From Craterostigma plantagineum (Eukaryota > Streptophyta > Magnoliopsida > Lamiales > Linderniaceae): a DNA stretch of 64,000 nucleotides. The notes beneath the pieces are model-generated. The model was given only the letters and a program-made list of their open reading frames with translations, was not told where the DNA came from and ran no database searches. Made by a program: the position numbers and the translations under genes. Of this stretch, positions 42,701 to 54,690 are shown piece by piece; within the stretch, counting starts at the first letter, position 1, and each line of letters begins with the position of its first letter. The DNA lies in the NCBI GenBank assembly GCA_027422505.1, contig JAPQWV010000005.1, positions 8,933,501-8,997,500 on the forward strand, read 5' to 3'.

Positions 42701-42863
42701 CGCTTCTTTCTAACTTGCAGAATTCGTGAGAACGCTTATTTGTTATACAAGCATGCCGATCTCGTTAACACGAATCGCCATGAGGGGGAGAAGGAATACG
42801 TATAAACAAATAGGTCAGTATTGTTGGATCAAATAGGGACCAACACGCTTCTTTCTAACTTGC
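42659..42863. repeat. 60-bp direct repeats around an 85-bp insert
   Basis: 42659-42718 is repeated at 42804-42863. The unit covers the end of the chimera, its CGCTT target copy and 13 bases of gag. The 85 bases between include a purine run (GAGGGGGAGAAGGA) that resembles a retrotransposon polypurine tract; their origin is unknown. Confidence 0.8.
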
Positions 42864-43950
42864 TTTTGGTTGTTGTGGTTGTGTATTTTGTTGTCCTTGA
42901 TGCTTCTGAAAAGGTGGTCGCTCTTGTTGGATCGGGAATCCCGGAGGCTTCTCGTAGTGTGAATTGCCATATGATAGGTTCGGATGATTTCTCCAGCTCG
43001 GATCGTATGTGTTTGAGTACATGTCTTTGATTTGTTGTGCACGAAGTTGGCTGACTCCGGATCCTTGGCTTGCATCTTATCTAGCCTCCGGTGAATAGCC
43101 TCAAATTGCGCTTCCATTGAACTATTTATCTCATGCACGCCAGCTGTCCGTCGGTCTAGATCTTGTACCGTATATCTCGCCGGTAGGCTGCAACCCTCTC
43201 TATGGTTGCGAGTGCGTCAATATCTCCTAACTACATGAAACTTCGCCCACACCCTCCATCAACGATTCGATTATTTTGTGTGCTTAATCCTAGAAAGAAC
43301 GACTGCATTTGTACGATCAATGGGATGTTGTGATTTGGACATTGTCTGAGGAGATTCTCATATCTGTTCCATGCATCGCTTAGTGTTTCTCCTCCTTTTT
43401 GTTTGAAGTTCACGAGTTCAGCCCTAATTTCGCTCGTTCTCGATAACGGGTAGTATTTGCCCAGAAAACACTCTACCAATTCATCCCAACTATGTATGGA
43501 TGCATGCGGCAGTGACGAAAACCATTCGGACGCGTTCCCTACTAAAGAAAACTGAAAGAATGTCAGTTTTATCACTTCTCGAGAAACACCTGGATATTTA
43601 ATAGTTTTGCAAATTTGTGAGAATTTGGTAATGTGGGCATTTGCGTCCTCGTTCGTCAGGCCACTGAATGTTGAACCAGTCACCATCTGTATGGTAACAG
43701 GTTTGATCTCGAATTGGTTATTTGGTCCCTGAGGAATGGCAATCGGATCATTGTCATCGAAGTGCCCAGGAAGTGCTTGGCTTAGCAAAGTGGGCCGTAG
43801 AGCAACCATCTCGTGATTGTAGTGTTCCTCGCGATTCTCCTCTCATTCTTGATCCTCCATCATTTGTCTACGGTTTCGATTGTTGCGTCGGCACGTCGCT
43901 TCTATTTCCGCGTCGAATAGTAATGGTCCCTTATTTGAGCTTCGTGTCAT
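42864..43950 (-). pseudogene. 5' gag of the degenerate Athila-like element
   Basis: Starts at an ATG (43950-43948, MTRSSNKGP, like MTRSHPSGP of the complete element). The Gag core is recognisable at 43231-43809 (FLGKYYPLSRT...GGETLSDAWNRYENLL). Stops near 43843 and around 43231, and later frameshifts, break it. Confidence 0.75.
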
Positions 43951-44464
43951 TGACCGAATAATATTTTTGCAAACGATATAAAATCAACGTAAATAAGTAC
44001 GGTAAAAATAACATTAATAATAGTAATAATGATAATAAAGTAGTGATGACTTAAATAAATAATAATAATAAATATAAGTAAAATATATATATATATATAA
44101 TGATGATTACAATAATAGTAATGCTAATATAATATACTAATGTAATAATATTTATATAGAAAAAAATAATACTTCTACTGCAAAAAATAATAATAATAAT
44201 AATAATAATAACAATAATAATAATAATAATTTTTTTAGATATATATATAAACTGGTAGTGACGTACGGAAAAATAATAATAATAGTACTAAATTAAAAAT
44301 AAAACGATGATGATATAATGAAAATAATATTAATATTATTAATAATAACGCTTCTACTAGAAGAAAAAAATATATATATTATAATATTACTAATTAAAAT
44401 TTATAAAAATAGAATATCTAAAAATTAAACTTGGAATTAAACTTAAAATTAATGATACCGCTGT
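43951..44464 (-). other. AT-rich leader of the degenerate element
   Basis: ATA/AAT-repeat-rich sequence between gag and the primer site; no gene. Confidence 0.6.
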
Positions 44465-44481
44465 CCTCGGCAACGGCGCCA
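44465..44481 (-). promoter_or_regulatory. tRNA-Asp primer-binding site, degenerate element
   Basis: Plus-strand CCTCGGCAACGGCGCCA differs by one base from the site of the complete element and lies six bases from the 5' LTR. Confidence 0.85.
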
Positions 44482-44487
44482 AAAACT

Positions 44488-45933
44488 TGACACGCTCGAA
44501 TACTAGCAAGTGTACTAGGTCGTGCAAGTAGTATAAAATGGACGTCAGTCCAAGTATCGATCCACGAGGACAGCTCAATTAATTTTAAATATTATTTTGA
44601 AATTTGATTTAGACTGAAGCGATTTTTAAATAAAGTATTTTTATGATTTTTGATATTAATAATAATCAGACCAGATAAAAGCGCAAATCAACAACTAAAG
44701 CAAATAGATGATTGACGACAAGGTGATCGAGGCGCATGCTCGGCACGCGTTATTCATACGTTTCAGGCAATTAATCATAAATAATCAATATGAGCTCAGT
44801 CAAGGTAGAACTTCCTAAAATAATCGCTACTCCTTTGTCCCGCAATAACGAACCTATGCGATGGAGAACCAATCTCTATATGTCTATATGACTGTAGTTT
44901 CTACGCACGTATTTAAAGTTTGCGAGATTCCCCAAGTTTAAGCGCTTTCGGTGCCTAAGATCTTGGAAACCACACGTACGAAATCGAATTCCATCTCTGG
45001 TCGGTTTTACGTCATGATGCTTTATGTTTATTGTTTTAACCGGTGTAATCACTTTGTCCGTCTCATAAACCAATCAAGTGTCGTGCATATGTTGATCAGA
45101 CACACGCAAGCATTAAACCCAAACATAAGACGCATAACTCGACTCATACGATTAAATAGAAAAACAGCATTATCACGTTGTCATAATACGGCCTAACACG
45201 GCCTCAATCACACAATATTTTACGCTAGCATATTAAAAGATAAAAACAACGCGGTTCAAAGGAAAACATCGTTGCAATCATCTCAATAAAAACATAAAAC
45301 CGCCCCTTACGATACACAAGTTGTCAAGCACTGGCCCAGTGTCTTCCGTGTTGTAAACGAACGCCATTCTACCGTCCTCTTGGCTGCAAAATTTTGTCCG
45401 AGTGGTGCCTCCTTCGTGGCTTAGTGATGTGTGTGAGTGAGGTGTCTTCCCTTTTTATATGGTGCGTGAGGTATATATCTTCAGAGTTGCCAGCTTTTCC
45501 TCCTTAATATATGGCCTTTGCTCTCATTTTGGTGTGCACCTTCTCCTTTTTCCTTAATATATGGCCCTTATCATCGCATGTGTGTTTGAATTGTATGCCA
45601 TTGTGTCTCGTTTTGTATGGAATAATTAACCAAGCACCTAACTTTCTTCTTTATGGTCTCAATTTGCTTTTCTTCTATTTGATATAAATTAAGATAAGAA
45701 GGAAAGGTAACGTGGCTTTTACAAAAACAAGTGTTAGTCAACAATGACTAGGACTACATGCTTGGGCATGAAATACATTTTTGCATGAAACGTGGCTTTT
45801 ATGTTCATTTCACTCTATATATGTCAAATATAAATGTGAACATAAACCTAAAATATCACGGAAATTTAAATAAGTAACCGATGATAACACATATTTAATA
45901 GATGTAAAAATGATGTAAAATATTAACTTATCA
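44488..45933 (-). repeat. 5' LTR of the degenerate Athila-like element
   Basis: Ends TTAACTTATCA like the other LTR. It is longer mainly because of an unshared segment of about 180 bp (about 44877-45053) whose origin I do not recognise. Confidence 0.8.
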
Positions 45934-46957
45934 TGGGACAATGCAATTAATCCGGTCTTTATTATTAGGAAAAGGCTATAATATCTTTATTCCATCATAT
46001 CATAAAATCATCTTTATTTAATATGATTTATATGATAAAAATAAATAAACAACACCAATTTATTCTTTGTTTCATGGTGATCAAAATGAAATGCATATCT
46101 TATATTTTTCGATATTCATAAGAATAACTTTTTTAAAAAGCTATGTATTGATAGGTTAAGGTTACTTTAGTAATTTACAAATTATACCGAACTTAGCTCA
46201 TCACTTATATGACAAAGTAAACAAGTAATCCGTATAGCCCTATGATTAAATAATTCAAAGATAATTTTGTCCCATCTTTTCCAATATCTGTCAAGTTCAT
46301 TTATCGTGACAAATTTGTATCTAGAATACATTTTCTGATAAAAAAGAGCAGATGACCCATTCAAAAATGAGATCATCTGCTAAATTCAATTATCAGTAAG
46401 AGTTGATTATGAGTTTTTTTTTTAGTGTTTGAGGATTTTCATTAAATTCTAAAACATTAGAGCGAGAAATCTTAACCACAAACCTAGAAAGTAGAAATCA
46501 TACACAAGAATAACGACCCATGATGGGCCCAATTCATTACTAAATGGGCCATTGATCTTACTGAAAGCCCATAAACTCCGTACTCTTGTTGTATTTGTAT
46601 GTCAATATCAAATCTTAAGTCAAAGCAAAAGCAACGAATTGTAGAGGATAAACCCAAAAGTTGTCTTTAATTAATCGACGCCGATGTCTTGGGATCCTTA
46701 AATAGCAAGAAAACCTGGATGCCCAATATCTCAGATTTATTTGCTTTCCGAGATTGAAGAGAATCGGAAGACTTTGGCATTTTTGTTAGGTTTATGAATT
46801 TTGCCTGCAATTATTTGCAGCTTTGGCGGCGTCTCTCCAGGTACGTTGACGTCGAATTCCTTTCCAGTTTCATCGATTTTGGTCCTTGTTGTTTATCGAA
46901 CGGATTCGATTGCTATCTTGCACGGAATCTCTGTGAAAACCACGCCGAATTGTTAAA
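45934..46957 (+). other. Upstream region and 5' leader of the ELMO gene
   Basis: No gene. The last 200 bases are less AT-rich and probably form the 5' untranslated leader, but no core-promoter motif was assigned with confidence. Confidence 0.45.
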
Positions 46958-49350
46958 ATGAGTTCGAGAACGTTGAGGAGAAGGCTACACCACGGTGACG
47001 TGGACGGTGGGAGGTATGATCGGTACGAAGCTGGTTCAAGATTGGATTCTTCTCTGAACGAGCCATTGCTTGCGAATGAAGATTACGATGATCGGGATGG
47101 TGATGGTGATTATAAGCGCTCTGAGGTCTGAATTTTATGATTTATATGGAGTTGTCCTTGTCTCTGTCTCTAATGTTATTGATAAGTTGTGCGAGAGCCG
47201 AGAGGTTACTGTTTCATTTTGAAGCCATTTTCCTTTTCATTTGAGTGATAAAAAGCGTTTCTTGTCCCTGTTTTTATTGGTCAAAGGGGGGTGCACTAGT
47301 GAATAGTTTGGAAGATGAGCAAAGTAAGGTGAAGTTGCATTGGACACTGCTGTTTTCTCATATAATCAGCCAGTGGGCACAATGGTTAGGTATGCATTTA
47401 GTTCTATCAATCTATCTAACATTCTTGTACCACGGAATTGATTATATATGTTTTTGTTGTTGTTGTTTTGTTTGAGCTATGCTCTCGAGCTGGGAATTAA
47501 TTTGATTGTGGCATGTAAACTTTCAAGGGCATGGTTTTGGATGGTTCAAACTTTTTGTGCGTGTTAGTAACTAAATATCACTTGTGCTGCCATGGATAAG
47601 TACTTTGTGCTCTGCATTTTATGATCCAGACAGTAACAGAAGCAATCGGTAGTGTTGGTTAGGTTTCCAGACCATAAGTTTTGTATGTATGCATTGTATA
47701 TGATTCATGAGATATGGTGTGTTTGTCCTTATGTGTATTTCGTTTTTCACAACAGCAAATGTCGTCATGGGATTCGGGCGACTTTTACCATTTACCTCAG
47801 GACTCCAAAATGGCGCAAACAAAAATTTCAGACCTCTTTTAATTAGTCCCTTGCAGGTATTGATTGACCATTTCCAACCTTAGCTGCGGAAGCAAGAGCG
47901 GTGATCTTGTGTTTTATGTCATGCGGATGCCGTGTTTTACACTCTTATATATCCAAGTTATAAGACGTAGCTTTTGCTTCTTTTTTTTTTTTCATCTCTG
48001 ACATGGTTAAATATTTTACATGTTTTTTCCACTATAGGAAGAAAGGCTCAAACACCTAAAGACAAGGCTTGCTGTTCCCTTTGATGGCACATTCTCGGAA
48101 CATCAGGTATGCATGCAACAGTTTTTTCCATCTAATAAGCCTGGTATGCATGCAACAGTTTTTTCCATCTAATAAGCCTTACTATCTCTATGACGGGTGC
48201 TTATTCTTCTTAGTCGTATGTTCTGAGTGATTGTTTAAATGAAGACAGATTGAACATGCCTTATTCTGTTGGCAGGATGCCCTTAGACAACTGTGGAAGT
48301 TATCCTACCATGATAGACCACTCCCTGCTCTTAAATCAGAAGTTTGGAAAGATATGGGTTGGCAGGGATCTGATCCATCGACGGATTTTAGGTGTGCATT
48401 GAACAATTAATTTCAAGACAAATGATTAAGTTCTCTGACTTGTTACGTAGATAGATTTTTTTCTTATCAAAATTTTCAGGGGTGGAGGATTCATATCATT
48501 GGAGAACCTTATCTTCTTTGCCAAGACATATCCGGTCTGTATATCCTCATATTAACGTCTTCCATTGATAGGTTTATTCAAGTTGTCGTTCTACATTAAT
48601 ATCCTCGACTTGGCCCTTACTGAAATATATACCATGTGGTTTACTTTGTGTTCTTATATGATGAATTGAACCGCTATTCAATGTTTCATCCCACCTTCAA
48701 TAGGATGCATTTCAGAATCTGTTGCACAAGAGAGATGGAATCAGGTCTGATTGGGAATATCCATTTGCTGTGGCTGGAATAAACATTTCTTTTATGCTGG
48801 TGCAGATGTTAGATCTTCAATCAGGTACTTTTTTCCTATCATATACTTTATCGGGGCTAATTCTAATTCTACTAATCTTTGTGTGCCCCCCCTCCTCCAT
48901 TTCTCCTCGGCAATCATGTGAGAAGACTCACTACACTACTGTTTCTGAACCTACATACAAACTTCAATGTCTCAAAATCGGACATGGAATATCATGTAGG
49001 AAATCCGAGCACTGTTGCCGGTCAACGCTTTGTGGAACTTCTAACAGACGATGAGATGGCTTTTGACAACCTTTTCTGCGTCGCTTTCAAGTTGTTGGAC
49101 GCCCAGTGGCTAGCAAAACGCGCTTCATATATGGAATTTAATGTAAGCATCATCATGGTTACTATACTATGTATCTTTATTGAGCCTCAGATATTATCTA
49201 ATTTTCTGTTCATTTTATTTTTCTTCTCCTGCCATTAACTATTTGTAGGACGTATTGAAGTCGACAAGATCACAGCTCGAACGAGAGATGGCTCTCGAGG
49301 ATGTACTGACCGTGAAAGATTTACCAGCTTATAACTTACTGAGAAGATGA
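46958..49350 (+). CDS. ELMO/CED-12 domain-containing protein
   Basis: Nine exons with GT/AG junctions and consistent phase: 46958-47125, 47287-47389, 47756-47856, 48038-48106, 48276-48391, 48480-48534, 48704-48824, 49000-49142 and 49249-49350, giving 325 residues. The N terminus (SSRTLRRRLHHGDVDGGRYD, then LNEPLL) and the ELMO domain match the plant ELMO family: KDMGWQGSDPSTDFRGGGF, SLENLIFFAKTYP, WEYPFAVAGINISFMLVQML, MAFDNLFCVAFKLLDAQWLA and SYMEFN. ELMO proteins in animals act with DOCK exchange factors for Rac; the plant members are single-domain proteins of largely unknown role, so function is not assigned. A predicted hydrophobic stretch around ANVVMGFGRLLPF is modest. The structure appears intact. 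Confidence 0.88.
48107..48180 (+). repeat. 36-37-bp tandem duplication covering an ELMO splice donor
   Basis: A unit GGTATGCATGCAACAGTTTT... ending in AATAAGCCT is present twice in direct tandem from the last base of exon 4. Each copy begins with a GTATGC donor context, so two potential donors exist. Confidence 0.85.
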
Positions 49351-49381
49351 TGCAGCAGGTTTCATATACTGTATCCATCCT

Positions 49382-49418
<37 letters not shown>

Positions 49419-49759
49419 TTTATGTTTAACAATCAGTATTCTGCGTAATCAAATAAACTGATAGAACAGATTCTTCAAACCAAAATGTTACAGAATTCGA
49501 TGCTTATGTTTGAAACTGTAAGGAATGTAGTTGTCATTTCACCGCAACAGAAGACGACTTTGGAGACAAACTTGGCCAAAGAAGGTCTTGTGTGTCTTCT
49601 TTAGCAACAACTAACATATACCAAGTACGATTCTTGATTGCCACCATCATCCACTGCTATAGTTGATTAGGAATTAAATAATTGATGAAGATAAATGTCA
49701 TTTTTTATCACGGAGTAACAGCAGATTGACCAGTAGGAAAGCTGTTAAAAAAGAAAGAG

Positions 49760-49793
<34 letters not shown>

Positions 49794-49903
49794 ATGTCAA
49801 GAATATATTTCTTCTTGACTTGGTCGTCCATCCCTTTTGTCCTTGCATATTTCCCTGCAAGTCATCATCAACAAAAAAAAAATAAAGAACCGGCGGATTA
49901 GAT
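49351..49903. other. Intergenic between ELMO and CCaMK genes
   Basis: Holds a (TA)n run near 49388-49414 and an (ATA)n run near 49759-49791; otherwise no gene. It contains the ELMO 3' region and the distal CCaMK promoter. Confidence 0.6.
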
Positions 49904-49910
49904 TATAAAA
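49904..49910 (+). promoter_or_regulatory. TATA box of the CCaMK gene
   Basis: TATAAAA 140-146 bases before the start codon; a TGACGT bZIP-type core follows at 49931-49936. Assignment by motif and spacing only. Confidence 0.5.
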
Positions 49911-50049
49911 GGCCTAATTTTTTATTTAGCTGACGTAAATCCGCGTCTAACCACCTCACTTATTAGAGCATCTTAATTACTCATAAAACAACCCCTAAAC
50001 TAAAAACTCAACACCTCTCCATTTTTTTTCTTCAACAAAAAATAATCAA

Positions 50050-53000
50050 ATGGGAGAACACAAAGACACAATGAGATCATTAGCAGACGACTATGAAATC
50101 TCCGATGTCTTAGGCAGAGGAGGCTTCTCAGTTGTAAGAAAAGGCACACACAAGTCCGACGATGGACGACGACCAAACAAGTACGTAGCCATCAAAACCC
50201 TTCGAAGATTCGCCCCTTCTTCAAATCCAAGAAACAATCAAAACTCGAAAATCCCAGCAGGTATAAAACAATCTCTAATATCAGACGCTTTGCTGACGAA
50301 CGAACTCATAGTCATGCAAAAGATAGTCGAAGACGTCTCTCCCCATCCCAACGTAATACACCTCCACGACGTATACGAGGACGGCGCAGGCGTACATTTG
50401 ATCCTCGAACTTTGTTCGGGCGGCGAGCTTTTCGACAGAATTGTGGCGCAAGAAAGGTACAACGAAGCTGAAGCTGCTGCTGTAATAAGGCAGATTGCTT
50501 CGGGTTTGGCGGCTCTGCACAGGGCCGAAATCGTACACGGGGATTTGAAGCCTGAGAATTGCTTGTTCTTGAGCGAAGATGAGAGCTCTCCTTTGAAGAT
50601 TACGGATTTTGGATTGAGTTCCGTGGAGGGTTTTACGGATCCGTTCGTGGGGTTGTTTGGTTCGATCGATTACGTTTCGCCCGAGGCGTTGAGGCGGGAT
50701 AGGATTACGCCCAAGAGCGATATTTGGTCGCTCGGTGTGATTCTTTACATTCTTCTTTCAGGGTAAGATTTATTACGCTCAGTTTGGTTTAAGGAATGTA
50801 GTGATGAAAGAAAAAAAATGTGATAGAAAACCGAAGTTTTTTGTTTGGTTGAATAGGAAAGTACACGGAAAAAAAAAAGAAAATAGAAGAGAATTTGAAG
50901 TATGTTTTGACCTGCATTTGGTATATGGAATTTGTGTGTGGAAATCATGACTTGGAACTAAGCTAGCGCATTGAACGATGGTACTTTGCGCTTCGATCGC
51001 ATACCTCTCATGGCATTCCTTCTCTTTTTTTCCTAACCGAATTTCCCATAACAAATGCAGCATAAAACCACAATTATGAAAACTAATTTCTTCAACAAAT
51101 AATGGGGAGGAAAACAAGGTGCAATGCATTTGTTATGCGGAACGCATAGAACGCATAGGATTGTACGTTGTGCTTCGTGTATCGTGTTATAACATATTTT
51201 CTTTTCCTTTCCACGTTGAACTCCGCGTACCAGATGCAACCCGAGTGAATAACATTTTTTTCTTTTGAATGTTCCTTTCGTCGCCTTGTTATTCGATCCA
51301 AACACATCCTTATCAAGTATTTTCGTACGGCGGGGTTTTGATGTATTAAGGGATTCTTTCTTGTACACAGGTATCCTCCTTTTATTGCACAATCGAACCT
51401 GGAAAAGCAGCAAATGATCATCAACGTAAATGATTTCTTCCTCGCTTTTTCTAACGAGTCCAATCAAGTTGTTTTTTCTCCCTACTCAATGTTTGTCTGT
51501 GTACTTTGAGCTGCAGGGAAACTTCAGCTTCTACGAAAAGACATGGAAGACAACGTCTTCTTCAGCGCAAGAACTGATTCGAAGCCTTTTGAAAGTCGAT
51601 CCCAGCATGAGGCCAAGCGCCGAAGAGGTACCTTTTGCGTCGATTTAACATCGATATATAGAACGTAAAATATTCGTGAAAAATAAACGTGAGACGAAAA
51701 TGCAGATACTCGGCCATCCTTGGGTCACGGGGAAGCTTGCGAAGAAAGAGCAGTTGGACTCAGAGGTAGTTGTTGGGCTACAGAAACTAACCGCCAGGCG
51801 CAAGTTTCGCGCGGCCGCCATGGCGAGCATATTAAGCAGCAGATTTTCTCTGAAAACGAAGAAATTGAAAAATATGGTGGGGGGAGCTTACGATCTCAGG
51901 CCGGGGGAGCTCGAAAATCTCAGTACGAATTTCAAGAAAATGTGAGTGTGTAAGAAGTTACGGTAGTGTCTTTTCGATCTTCCTTTTTTTTTTCTTCCGA
52001 TGAGTGAGTGACTAAGAATTTGCAGATGTAAGGGTGACAATGCTACACTGCCCGAATTCGAGGAGGTACTAAAGGCGATGGAAATGCTGCCGTTAGTTCC
52101 CTTAGCGCCGAGAATATTCGATCTGTTCGACGACAACAGGGACGGGACGGTCGACATGAGGGAAATAATCGGAGGGTTTTCGAGCCTCAAATATTCGCAA
52201 GGGGACGACGCGCTCCGTCTATGTTTTCAGGTGCGCATTCGCAACCACAATTTTCATCTCATTTTTGCTTCACGTGTTCAAAATAATCACAGTTGTTGGA
52301 AATGAGATATATAAAATGAGATACTCAGAAATCTTATGATGCCCACCTTATATGGGCACCTTTGATGTGGCATTGATCGGTGCCACATCAACATGCCATA
52401 GAGGTTGTCAATTAATTACACGTAAAAGATGTCGATCAATGCTATATCACCTCGTATGCTGATTTGGCATGTTGATGTGACACCGATCAATAACACATCA
52501 AAGGTGCCACATAAGGTGCTCATATAAGGTGAGCATAAGTTTCTCTAAGACGCTCTTCTCAAGTTTAAGCTTTCAGGTGAAGTGATCATTTAACATAGTA
52601 TCAAAGTCTGGCTCACAACAAACTCATTATAAAAAAAATTACATGTTTGAGTCACGATAATAAGGAATCAGCCTAAACGTAAAATAAAATATGTAAATCT
52701 GCAATGAGTTACAGTTCCTTCGAGCCTAAACTTTTAGGTGGACTGATCATTCAACGTTCCCCTTTGCTAATCAGATGTATGATACTGACCGGTCGGGATG
52801 CATCAGCAAGGAAGAATTGTCGTCTTTGTTGAGGGTAAAAATGATAGGTTAATTGTGCTATACAGATTAAAATTCGTCTATATGATTAGTGCTTACGTCT
52901 TTTTTGTTATTTTTTTTTTTACTTGGAAGGCATTGCCCGACGACTGCCTTCCGACGGATATCACAGAGCCTGGGAAATTAGACGAGATATTTGATCTGAT

Positions 53001-53106
53001 GGACTCGAACAACGATGGGAAAGTCACCTTTGAGGAGTTTAAGGCTGCAATGAAACGAGACAGCGCGCTTCAAGACGTACTTCTCTCCTCTCTACGCTCC
53101 AAGTAG
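50050..53106 (+). CDS. CCaMK/DMI3: Calcium/calmodulin-dependent kinase (CCaMK/DMI3)
   Basis: Decodes nuclear calcium spiking in the common symbiosis pathway for arbuscular mycorrhiza and nodulation, phosphorylating CYCLOPS/IPD3. Seven exons: 50050-50762, 51371-51425, 51517-51627, 51706-51941, 52026-52230, 52775-52834 and 52930-53106, giving 518 residues; known orthologues are about 515-525. Kinase domain: Gly loop GRGGFSVV, VAIK Lys49, DFG Asp186, SPEA. The autophosphorylation Thr of FYEKTW is residue 265, as in Lotus. The calmodulin-binding/autoinhibitory segment is ARRKFRAAAMASIL (about 323-336), then three visinin-like EF hands at 407-418, 443-454 and 485-496, all with intact ligand residues. 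Odd point: the catalytic loop reads HGD (163-165) instead of HRD. Intron 5 (544 bp) contains a foldback MITE. Confidence 0.93.
52320..52550. mobile_element. Foldback MITE in CCaMK intron 5
   Basis: Two arms of roughly 70 bases are near-perfect inverted repeats (left 52321-52394 with TTGATGTGGCATTGATCGG, right 52468-52548 with CCGATCAATAACACATCAAA) around a 75-base spacer. It has no coding capacity. No target duplication was resolved. Confidence 0.7.
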
Positions 53107-54180
53107 AAGGCGAGAGATACTTAACCTATTGATCAGTGTCAAGAGAGTTCAAACCTCAAACAACTATTGTTATAGTTGCTTGTTCTTGATGTGCTTTCTC
53201 ATTTGGCATTTAGCAAAGCAACTATCGAAAAATCTACTTGAACTTGATAAATCAATGTTGTTGTTTACTAGTGCTCTAATGAGTAATGATAATTCATGTT
53301 AGGAAAACGCTATTTTTTTTGTTGCTACTCTGTGAATGGCAGAGCGCTTCATTGATTTTTCGTTAGCATTTTTTTGTTTTTAAAAAGTTACAGATGTTAC
53401 AGAATAGTGGACAGGGCCGTTTTTTCAAATTTTTAGGCCTCGTTCACATAGTATAAGAAGGCCCAACATTACTACAAATTTAATAGTTATTATAGTTTTT
53501 TATAGTCCATATTTATGAATTATGCAATATGAGCCATAGAAAAAGTGATTATAAAAATCTAACTAAAGAACTTTGGACCTTAGATGGGGGCCGGCCCCGA
53601 AATTTTGGGGTCATGTGCAACAGTCTGGATACACCCTGATAGTGGGTTTGGTCAGTCCAACGCGATCGCTCTCAGAAATTTCCGATGACAGGAAAAAAAA
53701 TCGATGACCTGAAATTTCCGAAAACGGGAAGTTTCGATCGTGAAAAAAACACCAAGAAAATTAAGGCCACGTATAGATTACTTGCTCAATTAGTATTGGC
53801 TCGACCAATATACCCACGTGGCTCTTAAGTCAAAGCTAACATCTTATATGAAAACAAAAGCCAACAATGAAGGAAAAACTCAACCAAGGCAAGAACGGAT
53901 GACTCATGCAATGGTCAAAACTAAAGACCAAATTAGACGGGTATTAAATATTTGTGTCGGGCCATGATTTTATTCAAGACTTAACTACGTTTCAGGCCCA
54001 AACATAGTTTCATTAGAATTCAGGTCCCAATAACGTTTAAAATAGAGATAGGGATCTATTTGAAGTTTTGTCTTAAAGTTAAGGATCTATTTTGAGCAAA
54101 AAGACTCATTTGCCCCTTCTTATTGCGGAAATTACAAATGTTTGCCGTCATCTCTTTCAAACACTCGATGGGGTACCACT
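53107..54180. other. 3' flank of CCaMK and intergenic sequence
   Basis: No gene. The first 150 bases probably contain the CCaMK 3' untranslated region. The rest shows no recognisable element. Confidence 0.5.
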
Positions 54181-54184
54181 TTGT

Positions 54185-54690
54185 GCATTATGGATAACAC
54201 TTCATGAATTACAGGAAAGTGTTAGTCAGAAATAAGGAAGTGTTACCCGAAAAGCATGAAGTGTTACCGAAAAACCATGAAGTGTTACCCAGCAAGCACG
54301 TTAAGCGCACATGCTTCAAAAACTACATTTTATTCTGTTGATACCACTTATTAGCTATAGAGTAACACTTCATGAATTCTGCATAACACTTCTTGGGTTA
54401 ACTGCATTCTCTTACAAAAAAATGAATTATAAGAAAGTGTTAGCCAGAAACAAGGAAGTGTTTCCCGGAAAGCATGAAGTGTTACCCAGCATGTTAATCG
54501 CATATGTTAATAAGGAAGTGTTATCCGGAAAGCACGAAGTGTTACCCAGCAAGAAGTGTTAGCCAGATACAAGGAAGTGTCACCCGAAAAGCATGAAGTG
54601 TTACCAAGCAAGCATGTTATTGCATATGCTTCAAAAACTACATTTTATTCTGTCGATACCACTTATTAGCTATATATTTGTGCGTGGTAA
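54185..54690. repeat. Short-motif repeats with GAAGTGTTACC
   Basis: GAAGTGTTACC, AAGCATGAAGTGTTACC and the reverse-complement GTAACACTTC recur more than ten times. A longer unit starting GCTTCAAAAACTACATTTTA is duplicated at 54313-54359 and 54628-54674. The class of element is unknown. Confidence 0.75.

Larger units (their letters stand above)
34440..45933 (-). mobile_element. Degenerate Athila-like Ty3/gypsy retrotransposon
   Basis: Minus-strand element with diverged LTRs (34440-35718 and 44488-45933), a tRNA-Asp primer site and gag-pol related to the complete element, but with many stops and frameshifts. No clear 5-bp target duplication could be recognised at its ends. It is clearly older than the element at 10959-25116 and contains a secondary insertion in gag. 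Confidence 0.85.

Noticed and set aside
48722..49054. 110-codon frame running through ELMO intron 7
   Set aside because: Only its first part matches the ELMO domain (exon 7); the rest is intron with normal splice sites on both sides.
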